Source: Umbilicaria muhlenbergii (lineage: Eukaryota > Ascomycota > Lecanoromycetes > Umbilicariales > Umbilicariaceae). Taken from it: a DNA stretch of 64,000 nt. The notes below the pieces were generated by a model, which had not been told where the DNA came from, did not search any database, and saw only the letters and a program-made list of their open reading frames with translations. Both the position numbers and the translations under genes were made by a program. The stretch spans positions 6,966,312-7,030,311 of the forward strand of contig KK106981.1 in the NCBI GenBank assembly GCA_000611775.1, written 5' to 3'. Shown piece by piece: positions 11,848 to 22,255 of this stretch. Numbering within the stretch: the first letter of the stretch is position 1; every line of letters starts with the position of its first letter.

Positions 11848-14800
11848 GTATTAAAATGCATACAACAAATCATATTTAATTCTGATTCTGATTTTAAATC
11901 AGATTCAGGAAAAGGCGTTCCTCTATTAAAGTCATGATAAGAATTGATGATAATCCTCTTGTGATATCAGCATTAATGATTAATGAAGATATGCTGTTCA
12001 CCTGAACATCATTCAAAGCAGATTGCAAGCTCACTCTGAATGAGGTTAAGCTACAAGTCAAGGTCTTACTTAATATTAAGTTAATTAAATATGCATTCAT
12101 TAATGCTAATCTGACAAAGACTCTGATTGAATAATCTGAAATTAAGGCAGTATCACTGCCAAAGCCCTGAACCCTACATGATTTTCAGAAAAAGACAATA
12201 AGATGAGTTACACATGTGATTTATTCAACTATGAAGGTTTACAGTCATTCTCAGTGACTCATCCTCATGATGATTGTAGACATGAAAGATCTCAACATTA
12301 TATTAAAGCTCTCTTGAATGAATCACACCTGAATTTTAATCAACCCTGTGAATCAGGTAGTGATTTTCCCACTGAATAAATGAATGAAACTGAATGAACA
12401 AATAAAACTGAATGAATGAATAAAACTGAAGAACTGAACATCAAATGAATGATCAAACTGAACAATTGAACTTGAATCACTGAAAATCTATCAGATTCTG
12501 AAGAAATTCATCACAAAAGCAGATCCTGAATCAGCCTCTGCATTAAAGAATAATAACCCCTCACATGCAGTCAATATCAAGATGATTAACACAGCATCAT
12601 TCACATTGAATATGAAGAAAGGCAATGAAATCTTTATTATTTTTATTCAACAGATTGAGGAAGCATTGAACTTTGAATTAAAGTTAAATAAATTAAATAT
12701 CAAGGTGATTCTCTCTTCTGAATATCATGACCTGATTAATGTCTTTTTTAAAAAGACTGCAAATGAACTCCCTCTGCATCAACTCTATGATCACAAGATT
12801 GTCTTAAAGGATGAGCAAAAGCTAAAATATACACTCTTCTACAATATGTCACATGAAGAACTGGTAGTGATGAAGAACTACATAAAAGATAACTTGTAAA
12901 AAAGTTTCATTGAAGTCAGTTAATCATCAGTAGCCTCACTGATTCTGTTCATACAAAAGAAAGATGAGTTTTTATGACTGTGCATCAACTACTGAAAGCT
13001 GAATTCAATTATGAAGAAAGACTGATACTCATTACCTTTAATTAAGAAAACCCTGACTCAGATTTCAAAGACAAAATACTTCATCAAGATTGATATACAA
13101 CAGGCATTTTATCATATATGAATGAATCTTGATTCTGAAGACCTGACAATCTTTTAAACAAGGCATGATTTTTATAAATATAAGATCTTGCCTTTCAGAC
13201 TCATTAACAAATCAGTCACCTTTCAGCACTTTATTAACAATGTATTATTCAACTTATTGAACACATGTTGTACAACATATTTGAATGATATCCTGATCTA
13301 TTCAGAGTCTTTGTCTGAACATTAAACTCATGTTTAAACTGTTCTAGAATGACTGAGAAAGGCAAATTTACAAGCTGAAATCAAGAAGTGTAAATTTCAT
13401 ATGATTAAAACTCAATACTTAAAACTGATCATAAGATGTTATGACATCTGAGTGAACCTTAAAAAGATCACAGTCATTAAGACTTGAGAGGTATTAATTA
13501 ATTTAAAACAGCTGCAGGCATTCTTAAGTTTTTGTAACTTTTACTGATGATTCATAAAGGGATATTCTAAAGTCACAAAACCTTTAATCAGATTAACAGG
13601 CAAGAACATATCTTTTAATATGTAAACTGAACAATGTCTTCAAGCATTTAGTGAACTAAAGAACTGATTGATTAACATGTCAGTATTACAACACTTTGAC
13701 TGAACTTGAACATGTTATCTTAAATGTGACTTATCTAATCTGATATGCGCAGGAGTACTATCTCAGAAAGATGATCAAGAATTAATATATTCAATGACAT
13801 TTTTCTTTAAGAAACTCATATCAGCTGAATGTAATTATGAAATTTATGACAAAGAATTATTGATCATCATTTGAAGTTTAAAGAAATGATGTGCTGAATT
13901 AACAGGAACAGAGGATCTGATTTAAATTTTAACAAATCATAAAGTCCTGAAGTACTTTATGATGATCAAGAAATTGACTCACAGACAAGTCAGATGAGTT
14001 GAATTTTTCTCATAATTCAACTTTATGATCACCTACTGAACAGGCAAGAAAAATGAAAAGGTGAACACATTCATTAAATGCTCAAATGATTAACTAAAGA
14101 AGAATGAGGATGATGAGTAATTATGATATTAATCTTAAATCATGCTACTGAGTCACTGTCTAAACTCATGTATCATTATTAAACAAAAGAAAAAAGCTTC
14201 TTATCTTTATAAATCAGCCCTGAATAAATCAGCCTTGAATGAATCAGCTGAACAGGCTCTGAATGAAACTTTAAACAAGTTGATTACTTATTATGTGAAA
14301 GCAGATGATTTCTGCCAGGAAGTCATAAACTTATTATAAATTAAAGCAAGACATTCAATCAAAATCTCTCTCAATGACTGTACTGAAGATGCAAACAGTC
14401 AATTACTGTATCAAGAACAGGTATAAGTCTCAGAAGTTAATAATGATTTAAATAAAAATGAATTATGACTCTGATTAATTCAAGAAGCACATGAACAACT
14501 GATTACAAAATATATAAATCATCAAAAGACATTAAAAATACTTGCATGATCCTATTATTGACCCTGAATGAATTGAACAGTAAGTCATTTTGTTTAAAAT
14601 TGTCACATCTGCTGCTGAACAAAGAATATGAATGAGCAGTATCAAGGAGCTCTGAAATCACTTTCAATTTCAAGCTGTTCATGACAAGATATTTCACTCA
14701 ACTTGATTATCAGGTTATTAAAAAGTGAAGGATTTAATATAATTTTGATAATCATTTATAGATTAATCAAGAAGAGACATTATATCTTTTGTTCAATAAA

Positions 14801-15858
14801 TAAAAATGAGGAAATGTCAGCAGAATACATTACAGAATTATTACTTCACAATGTGTGAAGATTTCATGAGCTATCACAAATCATAATATCAGACTGAGGA
14901 TCACAATTTGTAGCATTACTCTGAAAATACCTATGTGAATGACTCTGAATCAGACTGAAACCTTCAACCACTTTTCATTCAGAGACAGATGAGCAGTCTG
15001 AAAATATAAATGCAAATGTCAAACACTACCTCAGAGCGTTTGTGAATTATCAGCAAGATGACTGAGCAAAATGACTGTCAATGACTGAGTTTGCAGTCAA
15101 CAATGCAGATTCTGACTTCATCAAAGTTTCACTCTTCTTTGTAAATAAAGAATATCACTCCTGAATGAGCTTCAACTCTGAACAATTGATCACCCTGCTG
15201 CTGACAAGAGAACAAATTCTGAAGGAAAAAGCTGATTTCATAATGAATCATATGAAGGCTCTACATGTGATGTTATAAGACAACATGACAGCAGCACAAC
15301 TTCAGCAAGAAGATTTCATGAACAGAATTTAAATGTTGACCTCAACATATAAAGTGAGAGACCTGATATGATTGTTAATGAAGAACATTCAAATGACTCA
15401 CTTGTTCAAAAAGCTGAATCACAAGAATAAAGAACCTTTTTGAATCAAGAAGAAAGTATTAACTCAAGCATATGAACTTGAACTGCTTAAATTAATGAAA
15501 ATACACCCTGTATTTCACACCTTCTTATTATGACTCACTGTGAATGATTCTTTACTTAAATAAATTGAGTCATCACCGTCACCTGTAATAACTGAACAGG
15601 CTGAACTGAAATGAGAAGTTGAACAAATTAATGACAGCTGTTGATGAAAAAACAGACTACAGTATAAAGTGACATGAAAAGAATACTCACCTGACAAGAC
15701 TTAATACAACATTAACAGATTTAAACACTCACCTGAACTGAAAGAGGCATTTCATGAAAGGTACTCAAATAAGCCGGCTAAGTCACTGAATACATCAATG
15801 ACAAGGCAGAAAAGTAAATGATCAGCTCACAGAACTCATTAAACAGAGGAGAAGATAA
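11848..15858 (+). mobile_element. Family A pol region with chromodomain
   Basis: This is the continuation of family A after the inner element. Recognisable blocks in order: protease region (about 11900-12300), a short low-complexity spacer with GAATGAATAAAACTGAA repeats (12370-12470), reverse transcriptase (about 12600-13430), RNase H (about 13680-14050), integrase (about 14450-15350) and a C-terminal chromodomain (about 15590-15760). This order is typical of chromoviruses of the Ty3/Gypsy group. It is fossil, with many breaks in all domains. Confidence 0.8.
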
Positions 15859-16112
15859 TGTTAAGTTTACATCTAAACATCAAACTGAACTGAACAATTC
15901 AAATGATGTACTGAACTGAATGACTAAATGAGTTAACGCTGAATGACTGAATGAGTTAGCAGTGATTTAAACTAATGAGTTTAATGTGCACATAAAAGTT
16001 TTAATCTTCATGCTCTTTCTTCCTTTTGCTTCTTAAACTAGAATTCTTCTCTGTAGTTAAATGTCAGTCATTAAATCACATATATTAATTCATAATCTGC
16101 ATAGTCCTGACA
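15859..16112 (+). repeat. Family A LTR, second direct copy
   Basis: 254 bp, from TGTTAAGT to CCTGACA, matching 1898-2151 end to end. It is followed by a second copy of the leader sequence (16113-16262 matches 2152-2325) rather than host DNA. It is therefore a junction LTR between two family A copies. Confidence 0.85.
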
Positions 16113-16262
16113 TTATTTTAATCTCTCTCTTTATCCCCTGCCATGAGGCATCCTGAATAAATTCTGAATCAGATTGAAATCAAATCAGAATCAGAACCTG
16201 AATCAGAAATTAATCATGATGATTAAAGAAACTGATAGCAGAGTTTACTCATGAATCAAAGA

Positions 16263-19200
16263 TCATAAAGTTGAATTATAAGAGAAATTCAGCTCATCTG
16301 ACTTGTCTGTGAGTCAGTTTCTTGATCATTATAAAATACTTTAAGACTTTATGATCTGTTAAAATTTAAATCAGATCCTCTGTTTCTGTTAATTCAGCAT
16401 GTCATTTCTTTAAACTTCAAATGATGATCAACAATTCTTTGTCATAAATCTCATAATTACATTCAGCTGATATGAGTTTCTTAAAGAAAAATGTCATTGA
16501 ATGCATTAATTCTTGATCATCTTTCTGAGATAATACTCCTGCAGATATCAGATCAGATGAATCACATTTAAAATAACATGTTCAAGTTCAGTCAAAGTGT
16601 TGTAATATTAACATGTTAATCAGTCAGTTCTTTAGTTCATTAAACACTTGAAGACACTGTTTAATTTACATATTAAAGAATATGTTCTTGTCTGTCAGTC
16701 TGATTAAAGGTTTTGTGATTTTGAAATAACCCTTTATGAATCATCAGTAAAAGTTACAAAAATCTAAGAATGCCTGCAGCTGTTTTAAGTTGATTAGTAC
16801 CTTTTAAATCTTAATGACTGCAATCTTTTCAGAGTTCACTCAGATGTCATGACATTTTATGATCAGTTTTAAGTATTAAGTTTTAATCTTGTGAAATTCA
16901 CACTTCTTGATTTCAGTCTGTAAATTTGCCTTCCTCAGTCATTCTAGAACAGTTCAAACATGAGTTTAATATTTGAACAAAGACTTCAAATAGATCAGGA
17001 TATTATTTAAATATGTTGTACAACAGGTGTTCAATAGATTGAATAATACATTATTAATAAAGTGCTGAAAGGTGACTGATCTGTTAATGAGTCTGAAAGG
17101 CAAGATCTTATATTTGTAAAAATCATGCCTTGTTTAAAAGGTTGTCAGATCTTCAGAATCAAGATTCATTCATATGCAGTGAAATGCCTGTTGTATATTA
17201 ATCTTGATGAAGTATTTTGTCTTTAAAATCTGAGTCAGGGTTTTCTTAATCAAAGACAATGAGTATCAGTCTTTCTTCATAATTAAATTTAGCTTTTAAT
17301 AGTTGATGCACAGTCATAAAGACTTGTCTTTCTTTCATATGAACAGAATCAGTGAGGCTACTGATGACTGATTAACTTCAATGAAACTCTTTTGCAAGTT
17401 GTCTTCTATGTAGTTCTTCACTGCTATCAGTTCTTCATATGACATATTGTAGAAAGGTGTGTATCTGAGCTTTTGCTCACTCTTTAAGACAATCTTGTGA
17501 TCATAAAGTTGATGTGAAGGGAGTTCATTTGCAGCCTTTTTAAAAAAGACATCAATCAGGTCATGACATTCAAAAGGAAGAATCACCTTGATATTTAATT
17601 CATTTAACTTTAATTTAAAATTCAATGCTTCCTCAATCTGTTGAATAAAAATAACAAAGATCTCATTGCCTTTCTTCATATTTAATGTGAACAGTGCTGC
17701 ATCAATCATCTTGATATTAACTGCATGTGAGGAGTTATTACTTTTTAATACAGAGGCTGATTCAGGATCTGCTTTTGTGATGAATTTCTTCAAGATCTGA
17801 TAACTTGATAAGTTTTCAGTGATTCAGATTCAATCATTCAGTTTGTTCATTCATTTGATGTTCAGTTCTTTAGTTTCATTCATTCATTCAATTCAGTTCA
17901 TTTGTTCAATTTTATTCATTCATTTGATTCAGTTCATTTGTTCAGTTTCATTTATTCATTCAATTCAGTTCATTTATTCAGTTTCATTCATTCATTCAAT
18001 TCAGTTTATTTATTTGGTTTCATTTATTCATTTGATTTCATTTATTCATTCAGTGAGAAAATCACTACCTGGTTCACAGGGTTGATTAAAATTCAGATGT
18101 GATTCATTCAAGAGAGTCTTAATATAATGCTGAGATCTTTCATGTTTATAATCATCATGAGGATGAGTCACTGAGAATGACTGCAGACCTTTATAATTGA
18201 ATAAATTGCATGTGTAACTCATCTCACTGTCTTCTTCTAGAAATCATGTAGAGTTCAGGGCTTTGGCAGTGATACTGCTTTAATTTTAAATTATTCAATC
18301 AGAGTCTTTGTCAAGTTAACATTAATGAATGCATATCTGATTGACTCAGTATCAAGTAAAGCCTTGACTCATAACTTAATCTCATTCAGAGTGAGCTTGC
18401 AATTCACTTCAAATGATGTTCAGGTGAACAGTATGTCTTCATTGATCATCAGCATTGATATCACAAAAGGATTATCATTGTTCCTTATCATGACTTTAAT
18501 AAGAGAATGCTTTTTCCTGAATCTGATTCAAAATCAGAATCAGAATTGAAATTGAATATGATTCATTGCATGCATTTTAATGTTGAAGTCTCTTTCTTTT
18601 TGTTCTTGTTTGAACAGTTTAAGGCAAGATGCTTTTATTCATTGTATTTAAAACAATGTTCTTTCTTCATCTGTTGTTCTTTGGTGACGTCTGAGTGTGA
18701 TGTTCAGTTCAGTGTTCAGGGAACTGACTCAGTGATTATTCAGGTAATTGATTTTGAGGTTTTAATAAAATATTCAATCCTTGTATGAGTTTAACTTGTG
18801 AAGAGAGGTGTTTAATTTAATTAAGATTTAATAATCTTCTTTGCATCAAGCAGTCATAAGGTCTGATTGATTCACTGACAGCATTTAATGAGTTCATAAA
18901 GGTCTTCAGATCTGTCATCATCAGTGTTTAATTATTATTGAATGATGTTGTTCACCTTGTTCAGAAGTTCTCCTATTTAGTATGAATCAAGAAACTCATT
19001 CAGTTCAGTAACATATTACTGAAAATCAGCTCAGAAGGATGAAAAGTCTTTGAATTCTTAATAAAGTTTATGAAATTCATCAATGATGATACATTTTTGA
19101 TCTGAGTCTCTGTAGATTCAGGTCAAATGTTTAAGCAGTTTAATAATATTTAAATAAACTGTTCAAGATGCTGAATTCATTTGAGATCTTATGTGTTTGA

Positions 19201-20162
19201 CAAAGTCACCCTCAACTCTTGTCTTTACATATGTTATTTTTATCTGCTCAGTGAGATATTGTTTATTCATTGTTAATAAATAGTTTCTGATCTTCATTAC
19301 TCATTTATTGTATTTTGAACAATCACTGAAGAACATCAGTGAATCAAAGAGCTTTAATAATTTAAATGATTCTTCAACTGTGAGTTAAGGAAAATCAAGT
19401 TGAAGGGTGCTTGTGACTGTGATTTTTTATTCAAGGTATATTATCACATCAGCTTGTTCAATGACTTTCTTCTTCAATTTCTTGTTCTTATTTTTCATTC
19501 TTTCATAATCTGCTTGTAGTTCTTCATGTGCCTTTATAACAGTGTTGATTTCATTCAAAGACTGCTCATAATCAGTGATCAATTATTGAAGAGCAGTCAT
19601 TGCTTCAGAGGAATATTCTTGTAAGAGATCAATCAAGGTCTCTGCAGTTGAGATGATCAGAATCTGATTGATCAAGCTTTCATTCAGAGTGAATTGTTCA
19701 TCATTCACAGAAGTCAACAAAGACTCTTTGATTCATGAGTAAACTTCACTATCAGTTCCTTTGATCATCATGACTGAGTTTTGATTTTGATTTTGATTTT
19801 AATTTTAATTTTGATTTTGATTTTAATTCTGATTCTGATTCTGATTCTGGTTTATTCAGGTTGCCTTACAGCAGGAGATAAAGAGTGAGATTAAAATAAT
19901 ATCAAGACTATGCAGATTATGAATTAATGCATGTATTTTAACAGTTGACATTTAGCTACAGAGAAGAATTTTAATTTAAGAAGCAAAAGGAAGAAAGAGC
20001 ATGAAGATTAAAATCTTTATGTGCACATTAAGCTCATTAATTTAAATCATCATTAACTCATTCAGTCATTCAGTGCTAACTCATTCAGTCATTCAGTTCA
20101 GTACATCATTCAAATCATTTAAATCATTCAGTTCAATTTAATGTTCAGATGTAAACTTGACA
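16263..20162 (-). mobile_element. Inverted partial family A copy
   Basis: Reading leftwards from 20162: LTR (19900-20162), leader with a GATTTT/GATTCT microsatellite (19774-19850), gag with coiled coil and zinc knuckle (about 19650-18600), protease region, a 36-bp tandem repeat (17870-18060), reverse transcriptase (about 17780-16900) and RNase H, ending at 16263. There it abuts, tail to tail, the plus-strand leader. Integrase and chromodomain are absent. It lacks both insertions seen in the plus copy, which helps define them. Fossil, with many breaks. Confidence 0.8.
17870..18060 (-). repeat. 36-bp tandem repeat in family A
   Basis: Units of the form ATTCAGTTCATTTGTTCAGT followed by TTCATTTATTCATTCA recur with a 36-bp period, about five copies. 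The corresponding place in the plus copy (12370-12470) has only two to three degenerate units. It lies between protease and reverse transcriptase. Confidence 0.7.
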
Positions 20163-20188
20163 GATTCATAATCTGCATAGTCTTAACA

Positions 20189-20240
20189 CATACTGTCATA
20201 CTGTCATATTATTATATTATTATATATGATGGCTCTGACA
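20189..20240 (-). mobile_element. Far end of the outer family B LTR
   Basis: This 52-bp piece carries the CTGTCATA microsatellite, a short ATT-rich stretch, then TATATATGATGGCTCTGACA. That is the LTR terminus seen at 4853-4872 and 11823-11842. It continues the LTR interrupted at 1897. The 5 bases CATAC (20189-20193) repeat the CATAC at 1893-1897, which supports an insertion between them. Beyond 20240 the sequence is not family B. Confidence 0.7.
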
Positions 20241-21640
20241 ATCTCATGCATTTAAAGGGATTACAGCTCACTCTTGTAATATAAACTTTTCTTGAAATGA
20301 AAATTTGTTTAAACACTGAAGTTAAACTCTGCACCTCTCAACTTAAAGTTGTATTATTTAAGGAGCTTAATGTTCTTGTAAAGCAGAGCTTCATTAATTT
20401 CTTTGATTTCTTTAATATTACTTTTCACAATTGTTCCTGATCTTTCAGATGTGAATACAGTCAGCAGCATAAAATAAAACAGCTGAACTCTTTTTTATTT
20501 TAATGAGTAATGATGAACATCAGTTGATTAAAAGTATTTAATGACATATTTTAAATCATCTGTTCTCATTAAAAGCTGATGTGATATTTCTCTGATGAGA
20601 TTACAAGCCTATTGCATGTCATTTTTAATAAATTAAACTGATAATTAACACAATGAAAGATGTTGTTAAACCTGTTATCTTATATCTCTTATGATTTAAC
20701 TTATGACACTGTTCATCTCATGCCTGATCTTGAACTTATAAAGTGATTATAGCCTGATAAATGCATTCATTGCAACATTTAACTTCATGATAACACTGTT
20801 GTTTAAATTTCACTTTATGAAATTGCACAAGATATCTGCAGTGACTGTTTTAAGAAAATTCAGTGAGTTCAAAGGTTTTAAAAGATCTCTGATATATGCA
20901 TAATACTTAAAGAACATTAAATCAAATGAGTGTAAAGTATGAAAGATGCACAATTTACTGTTGCAATTTGCATAAAGTCTCTTCATAAGTGAACTTGCTA
21001 AATGAAGTAAGTTTGTTAAACTTGTTTCTGTGATGCTGAGTGACAAGCTTGACTTTTTAATAATGTTTTAAACTCTTGATCAAGCGTCCTGATAAAGGTT
21101 CATGAGTCATAATGATTTAAATTCAAAACTAAAAAAAGCAAAGAGGGCTGAGGATGTGAAAGCAGCAAGTGAACTTGAGATACAGAAGAAAGCAACAAAA
21201 TGAGCACAAAACAATATCTCAATGAAGAACAAAGTTGTAAGTGATTCAGCAGATGAGCAATTTTGACAGAGGAGCAGACATTTAAGCTCAGTATGCAATT
21301 TGCCTTAAAAAAGGAGTAAGCAGAGTGATGAAGGCAGCATTCAGATATTGAGGTCAACAGTGCATAATCACAGATGAAAACCACCTTTAAACCTGATGAG
21401 CAGTGCTGATTCAGTCAGATCTGTCATAATTTGCGCAGTGCAATCAGTGTCTAAGCTGAGCAATCTAGGAGTAGCAAGGTTGAGGATGTTGAGTTGAAGG
21501 AGGTGTCAGAGTTGAAGATGAAGCACTCAAAAGCAGCACATCAACATGCAGAACTGAAGGCATCAGCCAGAACCAGTGGACAGCTGCCAAGATGCAGCCG
21601 CTTTAACAGAACGCTAAGCCTGATCAAGTGAAAAAGTACA
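20241..21640. other. AT-rich border of the island, unidentified
   Basis: Composition is still AT-rich and CpG-poor until about 21.54 kb. Short open frames on the minus strand (20810-21046, 21100-21384) match nothing I recognise. The stretch is probably degraded repeat or old intergenic DNA. There is no LTR similarity to families A or B beyond 20240. Confidence 0.5.
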
Positions 21641-21647
21641 CTTGCCA

Positions 21648-21702
21648 TACAAGAGCCGGACGGACGAGACGGCCCAGTTCTCTTGAGTCTATGGTCGTAT
21701 GT
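21648..21702 (-). pseudogene. Truncated 5S rRNA relic
   Basis: Read on the minus strand it starts ACATACGACCATAGACTCAA and continues through CTGGGC and CGTCCG. It matches the first 55 or so nucleotides of the 5S gene at 50732-50850, then diverges. The 3' half, including the box C region of the internal promoter, is missing. It sits where the AT-rich island gives way to normal gene DNA. Confidence 0.8.
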
Positions 21703-22255
21703 GGCAGATCTACCCTCAAATACCATATATAAACTATACAAAATATCTATTTTCTCAGCCAAATGTGCTGTTTTGTCAGGGCTGCGAAGGCTCAACCTTA
21801 GGTAGCAGACTCGGGGCCTTAGCCCACCGGCTTCCTCGATTTGCGAGGGTTCTCGTCGCCATTCGCTGAGCGTCCTGGGATGGGTTGTTAATGCTCATAT
21901 GTCGCCACAAGCCGGAGACTGGAAGGCAAAGGTGCAGCGTAACCCTAAATAAATAGCTACGGGACATGGTGGCGTTCAATCTGGACATTGTGGGCATGCA
22001 CTTCTGCGGGCATTGGTCTCTAACTACTTGTATGATCTGGTTGGGTTGTGTTGGTACGTGGTAGAGTGTATAATGCGGAGGAACAAGAGCTGAAGTTGTG
22101 CATTTAGCATTGCCGGAAATGAGGAGGTATTGGGTTTTGCAGTGAGCTCAATGAAGCTAGGGTATCATAATCAGAGCGGTACTGCTAGAACCGTGAGAGT
22201 CCGCGCATGACAACGTATCAAAGTAGACGCAGCTTGTCAAGTCGGCACGCTTGAG
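21703..22255. other. Intergenic, 3' side of the Sae2 gene
   Basis: Normal base composition. I see no open frame with coding character, RNA gene or repeat apart from the adjacent 5S relic. Confidence 0.5.

Larger units (their letters stand above)
1898..20188 (+). mobile_element. Family A chromodomain-Gypsy (chromovirus) complex with nested insertions
   Basis: This is a fossil Ty3/Gypsy complex inserted in a family B LTR and flanked by the 5-bp repeat CATAC. Parts in order on the plus strand: LTR 1898-2151; leader and gag to 4587, with a palindromic insertion at about 2430-3550; an inner family B element at 4588-11842; then protease, reverse transcriptase, RNase H, integrase and a chromodomain up to about 15830; and LTR 15859-16112. 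It is followed by a second leader (16113-16262), an inverted partial copy (16263-20162) and the last 25 bp of a plus-strand LTR (20164-20188). It is inactive, with dozens of breaks. The two direct LTRs are both 254 bp, roughly 80 percent alike by eye, and differ mainly by transitions. Confidence 0.85.

Noticed and set aside
11646-11937. Two plus-strand frames of Val/Leu/Ser/Tyr/Cys repeats.
   Set aside because: They translate the LTR microsatellite.
17819-18102. Plus-strand frames rich in FIHSFNSVHLF.
   Set aside because: They are antisense to the family A polyprotein and translate the 36-bp repeat.
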